The translations under genes were made by a program, and so were the position numbers. DNA of 64,000 bases from JBKCUI01 sp052161625 (GTDB taxonomy: Bacteria > Planctomycetota > Planctomycetia > Pirellulales > Pirellulaceae): assembly GCA_052161625.1 (NCBI GenBank), contig CP197412.1; one strand, given 5' to 3'. Shown here in pieces: positions 1-8,275 of the stretch (position 1 is the first letter of the stretch; each line of letters starts with the position of its first letter). The notes under the pieces were generated by a model that saw only the letters and a program-made list of their open reading frames with translations, was not told the origin of the DNA and did no database searches.

Positions 1-329
1 ACACGAATCGTCCCCTCGATAATGGCACCGGTCGGTTGTTTATCTTGGATGACGGCCTCGAAGTGGATTTGGTCGCCGGGCACGACCAAGCGGTGGAACA
101 CCGCTTTCGAAACTTTCGCAAGGACCGTTTTTGTTTTGAACCCACCAGGCTCCGAAACCAGCAGCCCACCCGTTTGTGCCATACCCTCGATCATAAGCGA
201 ATGAGGGTAGTGCGGGTGGCCAGGCTGGTAGTCGTCCAGCGGCTCTTCGCCAAAGGAGATGTTCTTGATGGCGCAAGCTCGTTTATCGCGAACGAACTCT
301 GTAAACCGGTCAATCCAAAACCAACGCAT
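1..329 (-). CDS. 3-hydroxyacyl-ACP dehydratase, FabZ/FabA-like (3' part cut by window edge)
   Basis: Hot-dog fold dehydratase that removes water from 3-hydroxyacyl-ACP in fatty acid or polyketide synthesis. Reading the minus strand from the ATG at 329 gives a protein starting MRWFWIDRFTEF. It contains GHPHYPHSLMIEGMAQTGG, which matches the FabZ active-site segment (GHFP..P.MPG...E): the His of the HYP part and the Glu of IEGMAQ are the likely catalytic pair. About 109 residues are visible; the C-terminus lies beyond position 1. The next gene upstream on the same strand is an acyl carrier protein whose stop is only 8 bp away, so the two are probably one operon and work together. Family is clear; which pathway it serves (primary fatty acid, very-long-chain or polyketide) is not. 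Confidence 0.85.
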   Translation of the reverse strand, partial: MRWFWIDRFTEFVRDKRACAIKNISFGEEPLDDYQPGHPHYPHSLMIEGMAQTGGLLVSEPGGFKTKTVLAKVSKAVFHRLVVPGDQIHFEAVIQDKQPTGAIIEGTIR

Positions 330-337
330 CGGTTACC

Positions 338-724
338 CTACGCTGCAACCTTGGATTCGACGTATCGGCACAGATCGCTGACGGTCAGCAGGTTACCGAA
401 GTCCTGAACACGAGGATTTTGCTCGAACTTGGAAAGGTCTGCCCAAGCCATCCGCTTCTTGAGTTCGGCGAGACCCGATGCGGTCACCTTGCCGTCTTGA
501 ACGTATTGACTGTCGGTGAGAATGTCCTTAGGGAAGAGATCCTCTGTCGCGATCTTGATCCCGAACGCCTTCTCAAGCTTGAAAACGATATCGAGGAAGT
601 CGATCGATTCCGCTCCCAAATCTCCCACCAATGTCGCGTCTTCGGTCACTTCGGAATCATCGACTCCGAGCGCATCGGTCAGCGCGGCCTGGACTTTGGT
701 AAAGACTTCTTCACTCACTGGCAT
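338..724 (-). CDS. acyl carrier protein, extended variant with GAES attachment site
   Basis: Carries acyl chains as thioesters on a 4'-phosphopantetheine arm. The 128-residue product has the ACP helix 2 motif as DLGAESIDFLDIVFKLE; Ser40 is the predicted attachment residue, in place of the usual DSL context. The DFLDIVF run resembles AcpXL-type carriers that handle very long chains (established family knowledge; assignment inferred). Typical ACPs are about 80 residues; here about 45 extra residues follow, rich in Lys/Asp and ending ESKVAA. It lies just upstream of the FabZ-like gene on the same strand. Start is the ATG at 724. Confidence 0.85.
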   Translation of the reverse strand: MPVSEEVFTKVQAALTDALGVDDSEVTEDATLVGDLGAESIDFLDIVFKLEKAFGIKIATEDLFPKDILTDSQYVQDGKVTASGLAELKKRMAWADLSKFEQNPRVQDFGNLLTVSDLCRYVESKVAA

Positions 725-947
725 TTCAATGATTCCTCGAACCTTTGGTCGAAATATTGGGACAAAGCTCAGCGCATTGTCCGAACGGTGGAAAAGGCGA
801 ACAGGTTATGCTTTATCGCCAAAATCGAAGCATTTAGATAACGTTTTTAGCCTTGGTTGGCTAGCCCCATGCAGCTTTTTCTCGATTTGCGTCGAGTCAG
901 AGAGACGGATTCCTAGCATGGCGGCCTCTCGTCTCCAATGCCTTGGA

Positions 948-1226
948 CTACGCCAAGATACTTGGCAAAACAGGTTCTTTGCCCCCCAGCAGATCGACAA
1001 TTTCTTCCCCAAAAGGGGTGTCAGTCCAATCTAACTGTGCCAAAGCGGCACGAACTTGATCCCATTGGTCGGAGACAGTGAGGGATTCGTCGACAAAAAG
1101 GATCGGCTGCCGACCCACGCGAACCAAGCCGCCGCGGACACCTCGAAGCCACTCTCGCCGGATATGAATTCCCTCCTCGAGTGCGATTGCAAGCACTCGC
1201 TCCAGCTTGTCTACCGTTCCCTGCAT
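948..1226 (-). CDS. small conserved-looking protein of unknown function
   Basis: A 92-residue soluble protein beginning MQGTVDKLERVLAIALEEG, with no membrane segment or signal peptide. I do not recognise a family. The open frame continues upstream to 1454, but that would overlap the start of the divergent histidine kinase gene; the internal ATG at 1226 is preceded by GGGAGAG at a good distance for ribosome binding, so I chose it. It contains LLGGKEPVLPSILA at the end and a Trp-rich middle (QLDWTDTPFGEEIV). It is divergent from the histidine kinase and lies upstream of the acyl carrier protein across 220 bp in which I see no gene. Confidence 0.55.
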   Translation of the reverse strand: MQGTVDKLERVLAIALEEGIHIRREWLRGVRGGLVRVGRQPILFVDESLTVSDQWDQVRAALAQLDWTDTPFGEEIVDLLGGKEPVLPSILA

Positions 1227-1382
1227 TTCGCAACTCTCCCAAGCTCGCATTCCGTTCGGGGACCCGAGCCGCTCCAGCTCGACTTTGCCTGAAAAGCTCC
1301 AACTAAGCCTCCAGGTCGACTTTCCCTCCGGACGATAATCTTTCTTCGTGCGTGTCGCCAGATCGAACCGACTACTCTTCCT

Positions 1383-2285
1383 TTGCGAAACCCAATGCAA
1401 AATCAAGAGCTCTCCACCACCGCCTCTCTGCCAGCTTCTTCGACGCAGCGTCATGAGGATGCTTCCTCAGCGATTTGGCTCGAGGAATTGCAATCGCGTC
1501 TCATGCAAGTCGAGCGATTGGCTGCGGTGGGGGAGCTGACGAGCACGACCACGCACGAGTTCAACAACCTTCTCATGACCATCATCAACTACGCGAAGAT
1601 GGGGCTGCGTTACAAGGACGAGCCGACTCGTGAGAAGGCTTTCACGCGGATCCTGGACGCGGCCAATCGAGGTGCCAAGATCACCTCCACCGTCCTTGGG
1701 CTCTCGCGCAGTCGCCCCAACGACTTGGAGCTTTGCCAACTCGGGCAGCTCGTCGAAGACACGCTGGTTCTCCTCGAAAGGGAGATGCAGAAGTATCGCA
1801 TCTTCGTTGAGATGCAATTGGACGAAGTCCCCGCTGTGTTCGCTTCACCGAGCCAGATCCAGCGGCTTCTGTTGAATTTGCTCACCAATGCCCGGCAAGC
1901 CATCGGCGAGAACGGAACGATCCGTATCAAATTAACCTTGGATAAAAAGACGAACTCGGTCGCGTTGACGATCCGAGATTCGGGCTGCGGGATTCCACCC
2001 GAGCAACTTCCCAAAATCTTTGAAGCCTTTTACACCACCAAGAAAGGTCCGGACGAGACCGGCAAAGGGGGAACAGGGCTAGGGCTGAGCGTCTGCCGCG
2101 AGATCGTGGAGAACCACAAAGGTCGCATCCGGGTGGAAAGCACCGTCGGCAAAGGGACCGCTTTCTCCATTCGCATTCCAGTCGCAGAAACGGCAGCCGA
2201 AACGTCTGTGGAAACGTCTCCGCAGACGGTCGCTTCATCGGATGCACAACCCCTCTCTCACGACGCATGTCGCACTGGGGCTTAG
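1383..2285 (+). CDS. soluble sensor histidine kinase (NtrB-like core)
   Basis: Autophosphorylating kinase of a two-component system. There is no membrane segment, so it is cytosolic. Order: variable N-terminus (1-30), short helical region (31-50), dimerisation/phosphoacceptor domain with His58 in TTTHEFNNLL, then the ATP-binding domain with the N box NLLTNARQAI (Asn169), G1 box DSGCGIP (199-205), F box FEAFYTTK and G2 box GTGLGLS (230-236). The last 35 residues are Thr/Ser/Ala rich and probably disordered. No input domain (PAS, GAF) is visible and no response regulator gene is adjacent, so its signal and partner are unknown. The ATG at 1395 (MQNQEL) is an alternative start. The 3' end overlaps the convergent DUF1501 gene by 4 bp. 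Confidence 0.9.
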   Translation: MRNPMQNQELSTTASLPASSTQRHEDASSAIWLEELQSRLMQVERLAAVGELTSTTTHEFNNLLMTIINYAKMGLRYKDEPTREKAFTRILDAANRGAKITSTVLGLSRSRPNDLELCQLGQLVEDTLVLLEREMQKYRIFVEMQLDEVPAVFASPSQIQRLLLNLLTNARQAIGENGTIRIKLTLDKKTNSVALTIRDSGCGIPPEQLPKIFEAFYTTKKGPDETGKGGTGLGLSVCREIVENHKGRIRVESTVGKGTAFSIRIPVAETAAETSVETSPQTVASSDAQPLSHDACRTGA

Positions 2286-3751
2286 GCAAGAATCTCTTTC
2301 ACGATTCTCGCTGGCTCCACTCCGGTCAATTTCAAGTCCAGTCCTTGGCTCTTGAAGGTGAATCGTTCGTGATCGATTCCGAGCAGATGGAGAACCGTGG
2401 CGTGGAAGTCGCGAATGTGGACGGGATCCTTCACAATGTTGTATGAGAAGTCGTCGGTTTCACCGTAAATCGTCCCCGGCTTGATCCCGCCGCCCGCCAT
2501 CCACATGGTGAAGCAGCGAGGATGGTGATCGCGCCCGTAGTTGTCTTTGGTCAGGCCCCCTTGCGAATAAATAGTTCGACCGAATTCTCCGCCCCAAATC
2601 AGGAGGGTCGAATCGAGCAAACCCCGGGCCTTGAGGTCGGTGATCAATCCAAAGGTGGCGCGATCGATATCTTTGCACTGCGATGGTAGGCGTTTTGCCA
2701 CATTGCCATGGTGATCCCAGTTGTTCAAGTAGACTTGAACAAATCGCACATCGCGCTCGACCATGCGCCGGGCAAGCAAAACGGTGTTGGCGTAGGTACC
2801 TGGCTTCTTTGCATCCTCGCCGTACAGTTCAAAGGTGCTCTCCGGTTCATTGGCGATGCTCGTCAGTTCCGGGACGCTCGATTGCATGCGGAACGCGAGT
2901 TCGTATTGTTGGATGCGGGTATGGATCTCCGGATCGCCGACCGCGCGAAAATTCATTTCATTGAGCTGTTTCAATCCGTCGAGTGTTTTGCGGCGGACGT
3001 CCATCGGCACTCCGGCCGGATTGTTGATATAGAGGATTGGATCGCCTGAGGAACGGAAGCTAACTCCAGCATGTTCCCCTGGGAGTACCCCCGACGACCA
3101 GAGCCGCGCCGAGATGGCTTGGATCTGCTCGGTGTTGCTTGGTTGCGCTACCAAGACGACGAAAGTCGGTAGGTTGCTGTTCATGGAGCCTAAACCGTAG
3201 GAGGCCCAAGCTCCCATGCAGGGTCGGCCTGTGACCATATTCCCTGTCTGCATGTACGTGATGGCAGGTTCATGGTTGATGGCTTCGGTGTGCATCGATC
3301 GCACGAAACACATATCGTCGACCACCTTGGCCGTCTCAGGGAGCAGCTCCGATACCCACATGCCGGACTTTCCGTACTGCGCGAATTTGTATTTCGACGG
3401 GGCGATGGGAAAGCGGGACTGGCCGCTGGTCATCGTCGTCAACCGCTGTCCATTGCGAATGGACTCGGGCAGGTCTTTGTCGAACCAATCGTTCATCTGA
3501 GGCTTGTAGTCGAAAAGGTCCATCTGCGAAGGACCGCCGACCATGTGCATGTAAATGACCCGTTTCGCTTTGGGGGCGAAGTGGGGGAGCATGGGCAATC
3601 CGCCCGTCACAGGAGCGTCCTCCCCGAACGCTTGGCCGACTGGCAGCCCTAGCGACGCGAGCGCTGCGAGTCCGATCGCGTTGCCGCCTCGTCGAAAAAA
3701 CTGGCGTCGCGTTTCGCTGCGAACGTATTCCTCAAACAGCGGATGAATCAT
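2282..3751 (-). CDS. DUF1501 family secreted protein (alkaline phosphatase/sulfatase fold)
   Basis: Member of the DUF1501 family, very abundant in planctomycetes and regularly encoded next to PSCyt1/PSD1 proteins; the biochemical role is not established. The 489-residue product has a twin-arginine signal near the N-terminus (RRQFFRRGGNAIGLAALASL). Visible family features are HMVGGPSQMDLFDYKP near the start of the mature part, WDHHGN, and LLIWGGEFGRT followed by GRDHHP. The frame extends 16 codons further upstream, but the ATG at 3751 (MIHPLFEEYVR) is the usual family start and puts the Tat motif about 15 residues in. It follows the PSCyt1-type gene by 71 bp on the same strand, so the two are likely cotranscribed. 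Confidence 0.92.
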   Translation of the reverse strand: MIHPLFEEYVRSETRRQFFRRGGNAIGLAALASLGLPVGQAFGEDAPVTGGLPMLPHFAPKAKRVIYMHMVGGPSQMDLFDYKPQMNDWFDKDLPESIRNGQRLTTMTSGQSRFPIAPSKYKFAQYGKSGMWVSELLPETAKVVDDMCFVRSMHTEAINHEPAITYMQTGNMVTGRPCMGAWASYGLGSMNSNLPTFVVLVAQPSNTEQIQAISARLWSSGVLPGEHAGVSFRSSGDPILYINNPAGVPMDVRRKTLDGLKQLNEMNFRAVGDPEIHTRIQQYELAFRMQSSVPELTSIANEPESTFELYGEDAKKPGTYANTVLLARRMVERDVRFVQVYLNNWDHHGNVAKRLPSQCKDIDRATFGLITDLKARGLLDSTLLIWGGEFGRTIYSQGGLTKDNYGRDHHPRCFTMWMAGGGIKPGTIYGETDDFSYNIVKDPVHIRDFHATVLHLLGIDHERFTFKSQGLDLKLTGVEPARIVKEILA

Positions 3752-3822
3752 GGTTCTGGTTTGATCGTAAAAGTAGGGTTCGTTTCGACGTCTCAGCAAG
3801 CGTTGGATTCGAAGGAATCCAA

Positions 3823-6800
3823 TTATTTGGTGATGACTTCGTCCAAGTTCATCAGTTCATTGCACAGCATGGTCCAGGCCGCTAATTCCGCCGGTGGTAT
3901 CGACTCCTCGTTCTTCGACTCTCCCACCTGGAGCAGCTGGGTGGCGAGCTCCGGGTTGGATTGGTAGAAGCTCGATAGTTCTTGATAGCTCCCTTGGACC
4001 ACTTGCACCTCTTCGGCTCGAAGTGGTCGGCCGACAAGCCGCTCGGCAATCCATTGAACGCGCGACGAAACCTCGGCTCCAGCTCCCGGCTCCTTCAAGA
4101 CCCTATTTGCCAGGACGCGCGCTGCCTCCACGAACTGCGTGTCATTCAACGTAACGAGCGCTTGAAGTGGTGTGTTGGTTCGTTCGCGTCGGATCGTGCA
4201 TACCTCGCGAGCGGTCGCGTTGAACACCTCCATGTTGGCAGGGGGCGCGGCTCGTTTCAGGAATGTGTAGATGCTTCGTCGATACAAACCCTCTCCTTTG
4301 TCGGCCACGTAGTTTCGCGTGTTGCTTTCCGGCATGGCGACCGCTTCCCAGACTCCTGGAGGTTGATAGGGCTTTACGCTCGGCCCACCGATCTTCGACA
4401 CGAGCAGTCCGCTGGTGGCCAAGGCGGTGTCGCGGATCATTTCGGCGTCCATCCGGAATCGAGGCCCGCGGGCGAGCAGTTTGTTGGAAGGATCCCGAGC
4501 CAGTTTTTCTGGAGAAACGCTGGCGGTTTGACGGTAAGTCGAACTGGTGACGATCGACCGGAAGTAGTTCCGGATATTCCAGCCATCCTCTTGGAAGTGG
4601 ACGGCCAAGTAATCGAGAAGTTCCGGATGGGTGGGCAGCTGCCCGGTGATACCAAAATCCCCGGCCGAGGGGACCAAGCCGTTTCCGAAGACCTCTTGCC
4701 AGAAGCGATTCACGGTGACACGCGCGGTCAGCGGATGATCGGGCTGCAGCAGCCACTTCGCGAAGCCCAAGCGGTTCTTTGGCAGTCCCTCCGCCATCGG
4801 GGGCAACACGGCGGGGATGGCAGGTTGGACCTCCGTCCCTCGTTTGTCGTAATCTCCGCGAGTCAGCACAAAGGCCATGGGTGCGGAGTCCGCTTCGTGC
4901 ATGACGTGCGCGATGGTGCCTCGCTGCCGGATGGCATTTTGCTCAGCAACCAGTTGATTGCGTTCGGCGTTCAGGCGAATCGATTCTTCGTCGCGCGTGG
5001 CCAAGTAATGGGTGAAGAGTTCTTCCTTCTCGGCGTCCGATCGCTCGGACTTGGCCAACAAGAAATCTCGTCGCGACTTCGATTTCAACTCGGCGATCGC
5101 GTCCGCCGGAACGACTGAACGATAGATTCGGATGTCCTGGATTACAGCCTTGTCCGCCGGAGCGCTGGTGTGGCGGCGTCCAATTGTGAGGGGGACTTCG
5201 GTGCGTGTGGTCGCCGTGAGCGTTTTGGATTGAACCGTGCGATCGACTTCGCTCCCGTTGATATAGATCTTCAGGCCTTCGATTTTCGACGAGCCGTCGT
5301 AGCTTACCGCGACGTGACTCCATCGGTTCGCCGGGAGCTTCGGTTTGGAGACTGCTTTGAGCGCGTCCTCGGGCCACTTGTGGATCAAATGCATACCCAC
5401 CGTGCCGTTCTCTGTCCAGATATCCCAGCCTCGATGGCCGTTGGCCTCATCCATGCGGGCGATCAAGGATCCGTTTTGGTTGTTGGTCGGCTTGACCCAT
5501 AGCGCCACCGTAAATGGTTGATCTCGTTCCAAGTCACCGACGGGTAGGGATGGGAATACATCGCGCACTTCCCAAGCCTTCGGGCCGATGTAGCCTGCGG
5601 CGAGGGTAGCGTCTTGGCTCAACGGAGTTCGACGATAGACACCTTGGTGAACGCTCTCCAGCCATCGCGCTTCCGAGGCCACGAAAGGGACATGCGTTTC
5701 GGGGGCTCCTGAGACGCCGAGGGATGGCCAAGCCAATTCAGAGGTCGTAGCTGGATCGGTCAGATACTTTTCAAAGGGCACCTTCGCGGCATCTTTTCGC
5801 GTTTGGATACTTTCATTGGATTTGGCGATCAAGCCTTCGAGTTCGGCGGCTCGGGCGCGGTCCTCGGCCAGCGGTACGGGAACGATAGGAGGTGTGTCTT
5901 TGATATTGCCATCGCGGACGGCCTGCGTGGTGTTATTGAAGAACGCAGCCATTTGGTAGAACTCCGCCTGGCTGATCGGATCGAATTTGTGATCGTGGCA
6001 GACGGCGCATCCTACGGTCAGTCCCAACCAAACTTGACCGGTCGTCTCGACTCGGTCGCGCGTGTAGAGGACTCGATATTCTTCGTCGATGATTCCACCT
6101 TCGTTGGTGGTGATGTTGCAGCGATTGAAACCGGTCGCGATGCGTTGGTCTAAGTCTGCATTGGGGAGAAGGTCCCCTGCAAGCTGTTCGATGGTGAATT
6201 GGTCGAACGGCAGATTTCGGTTGAAGGCGTTGATGACCCACTCCCGGTAGGACCACATCTCGCGGAAGTTGTCGAAGTGGATCCCGTGCGTGTCGGCGTA
6301 GCGTGCGTAGTCGAGCCAATAGCGGCCTCGGTGCTCACCCCATTCGGGGCGTTTGAGCAGCTGATCGACATAGTTCTCATAGCGATCGGGGCTGGGGTCT
6401 TCCAGCACCGATTTGATCTCTTCAGGGGTGGGAGGAAGGCCGGTCAAGTCATAGCAGACGCGCCGAATAAGCGATCGCATATCCGCTTCCGGTGAAGGCT
6501 CCATGCCGCGGCGTTCGAGCTCGGCCAAGATGAATCGGTCGATCGGATTGCGCACCCAGCCACCGTTGCGGACGTGGGGAAGCTCAGGCTTTTTGGGGGG
6601 AATGAAAGCCCAGTGGCTCTGATACTCGGCCCCTTCGGAAATCCATTGGCGAAGGAGTTCCTTTTGCTTCTCGGTGAGCGATTTGTGGGACTCCGGTGGG
6701 GGCATGACGGAATCGGCATCGGTCGAGATGATCCGCTTCCAAAGCTCGCTCTCATCGGCCGACTGAGGCACCAGCGCCCCACCTGCGATGGCTTGATCGC

Positions 6801-6999
6801 GAACATCAAGCCGCAAATCAGCCGCTCGCTTGTTGGCATCCGGGCCATGGCACGCGAAGCAGTTTTCGGTGAGGATCGGTCTGATATCTCGGTTGTATTG
6901 AATCATCCCTTCGGCGAGAGAGGGAGCGGAAAGAAAGGGTATCCAGAGCAACCCAATCACCCAACTCGAGGCCTTAGATGAAACGAAGTGATGGAGCAT
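3823..6999 (-). CDS. planctomycete cytochrome/DUF1549/LamG/DUF1553 protein
   Basis: Large exported protein (1058 residues) with the planctomycete-specific domain series: signal peptide (1-29), PSCyt1-type cytochrome domain with the haem motif CFACH (Cys47, Cys50, His51), DUF1549 ending in the characteristic CHDHKFDPI, a concanavalin-like LamG domain in the middle (around VALWVKPTNNQNG to LTIGRRH), and DUF1553 at the C-terminus (RVTVNRFWQEVFGNGLVPS, TPLQALVTLND). The family is thought to take part in breakdown of complex polymers, with the haem and LamG parts acting in electron transfer or carbohydrate binding; this is inferred, not shown. Encoded immediately upstream of the DUF1501 gene. Start is the ATG at 6999. 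Confidence 0.93.
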   Translation of the reverse strand: MLHHFVSSKASSWVIGLLWIPFLSAPSLAEGMIQYNRDIRPILTENCFACHGPDANKRAADLRLDVRDQAIAGGALVPQSADESELWKRIISTDADSVMPPPESHKSLTEKQKELLRQWISEGAEYQSHWAFIPPKKPELPHVRNGGWVRNPIDRFILAELERRGMEPSPEADMRSLIRRVCYDLTGLPPTPEEIKSVLEDPSPDRYENYVDQLLKRPEWGEHRGRYWLDYARYADTHGIHFDNFREMWSYREWVINAFNRNLPFDQFTIEQLAGDLLPNADLDQRIATGFNRCNITTNEGGIIDEEYRVLYTRDRVETTGQVWLGLTVGCAVCHDHKFDPISQAEFYQMAAFFNNTTQAVRDGNIKDTPPIVPVPLAEDRARAAELEGLIAKSNESIQTRKDAAKVPFEKYLTDPATTSELAWPSLGVSGAPETHVPFVASEARWLESVHQGVYRRTPLSQDATLAAGYIGPKAWEVRDVFPSLPVGDLERDQPFTVALWVKPTNNQNGSLIARMDEANGHRGWDIWTENGTVGMHLIHKWPEDALKAVSKPKLPANRWSHVAVSYDGSSKIEGLKIYINGSEVDRTVQSKTLTATTRTEVPLTIGRRHTSAPADKAVIQDIRIYRSVVPADAIAELKSKSRRDFLLAKSERSDAEKEELFTHYLATRDEESIRLNAERNQLVAEQNAIRQRGTIAHVMHEADSAPMAFVLTRGDYDKRGTEVQPAIPAVLPPMAEGLPKNRLGFAKWLLQPDHPLTARVTVNRFWQEVFGNGLVPSAGDFGITGQLPTHPELLDYLAVHFQEDGWNIRNYFRSIVTSSTYRQTASVSPEKLARDPSNKLLARGPRFRMDAEMIRDTALATSGLLVSKIGGPSVKPYQPPGVWEAVAMPESNTRNYVADKGEGLYRRSIYTFLKRAAPPANMEVFNATAREVCTIRRERTNTPLQALVTLNDTQFVEAARVLANRVLKEPGAGAEVSSRVQWIAERLVGRPLRAEEVQVVQGSYQELSSFYQSNPELATQLLQVGESKNEESIPPAELAAWTMLCNELMNLDEVITK

Positions 7000-7287
7000 A
7001 GGTCGTCATCGATTGAACAAGATGAAGCCCAGCGTCCCTTGCCGGATCGGTGAAAGGATCGAAAGGGACGGAGCGCGGCTATCGGGGACAGGAAGGTTGG
7101 GTGGGGACGGCTCGACCAATAGGATTTCGATCGAAACCGCCAATCCCTATTCTACAACGAAAATGCCGAAAGCAAGCTAGAACTTGGGTGGGAAGGGGGG
7201 AACAGTCGGCTCAGAGCCACTGGACAACTGCCCCGAACACTCGGAATCGACTAGAATCATGGTTTTCCCCCCACACCGCGCTGGTCC

Positions 7288-8259
7288 ATGATCTCGATCG
7301 TCGTCCCCCTGCTCAACGAGCAAGACTCCCTGGTAGAACTTGTCGAGCGCATCGACGCTTCAATCCAAAATAACCAATTGGGCCCGTACGAAGTCCTCTT
7401 TGTCGACGACGGATCCACCGATCGATCCTGGGAGGTGATCCGTGAAATCGCTTCGCAAAGAACTGCGGTGCGCGCGATTCGGTTCCGTAGAAACTTTGGC
7501 AAAGCAGCCGCGTTGAACGCAGGATTTCAGCGGGCCACCGGGGATTACGTCATCACCATGGATGCGGATTTGCAAGACGATCCCGCCGAGATTCCTCGCC
7601 TCCTGAAAAAACTGGAGGAGGGATACGATGTGGTGAGCGGTTGGAAACAGACGCGGTATGACCCATGGCACAAGCGATATCCATCCCTCGTGTTCAATGG
7701 AATCCTGCGCGCGACGACCAAGCTCCATTTGCATGACTTCAATTGCGGACTCAAGGCCTATCGCCGCGAGGTTCTCTCGGAAGTCCAAATGTATGGCGAG
7801 ATGCACCGCTTTATTCCCGTTCTCGCCAACTCGCGCGGGTATCGCGTCGCAGAGCTTGCTGTGCAGCACCACCCTCGCATCCATGGAGTTTCGAAGTACG
7901 GTGTCTCACGCATTCTCAAAGGTTTCTTGGACCTCTTTACGGTTGTGTTCCTCACTCGCTTTCGCTATCGACCGCAGCATGTTCTCGGGGGCATCGGGTT
8001 GTTCGCATGTGGCCTTTCCGTGGCGATCTTTTTCTTGCTCTGTTCGCTGTGGGTTTTGACACGCGCCTTCAGCGATTCGAGTCCGTTTCATCTCACGCAG
8101 ACTCCGCTCTTTTATCTCTCGATGATCTTGTTCATTGCGGGCTTGCAGTTTTTGAGTACTGGATTGCTGGCGGAACTTGTCGTCGCGAATGCGGCGCATC
8201 GCAACCCACCGTTTTCGATTCGGGATAGTATTGGCGAGTCGACACCAACCAACTCGTGA
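7288..8259 (+). CDS. glycosyltransferase family 2, membrane-anchored (GtrB/DPM1-like)
   Basis: Probably transfers a sugar from a nucleotide donor to a polyprenyl phosphate at the membrane. The 323-residue protein starts ISIVVPLLNEQDSL and has the nucleotide-binding VDDGSTD (40-46) and the metal-binding DADLQDDP (92-99). Family features NFGKAAALNAGF and FNCGLKAYRREV are also present. Two hydrophobic segments near residues 230-255 and 275-300 form the C-terminal membrane anchor of the GtrB/ArnC/DPM1 type. The next gene on the same strand starts 16 bp later and encodes a multi-spanning protein of glycosyltransferase-39 type, which could use the lipid-linked sugar. The 288 bp upstream shows no gene. 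Confidence 0.9.
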   Translation: MISIVVPLLNEQDSLVELVERIDASIQNNQLGPYEVLFVDDGSTDRSWEVIREIASQRTAVRAIRFRRNFGKAAALNAGFQRATGDYVITMDADLQDDPAEIPRLLKKLEEGYDVVSGWKQTRYDPWHKRYPSLVFNGILRATTKLHLHDFNCGLKAYRREVLSEVQMYGEMHRFIPVLANSRGYRVAELAVQHHPRIHGVSKYGVSRILKGFLDLFTVVFLTRFRYRPQHVLGGIGLFACGLSVAIFFLLCSLWVLTRAFSDSSPFHLTQTPLFYLSMILFIAGLQFLSTGLLAELVVANAAHRNPPFSIRDSIGESTPTNS

Positions 8260-8275
8260 CCTTGGAGATTGAACG

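Noticed and set aside
948..1454. Longer version of the small protein starting at 1454
   Set aside because: The added 76 residues overlap the divergent kinase start and are low-quality sequence; the inner ATG at 1226 has a good ribosome site.
3982..5118. 378-residue plus-strand open frame
   Set aside because: Antisense to the PSCyt1-type gene, with Arg/Gly/Leu-biased text and no motif; a shadow of a GC-rich coding strand.
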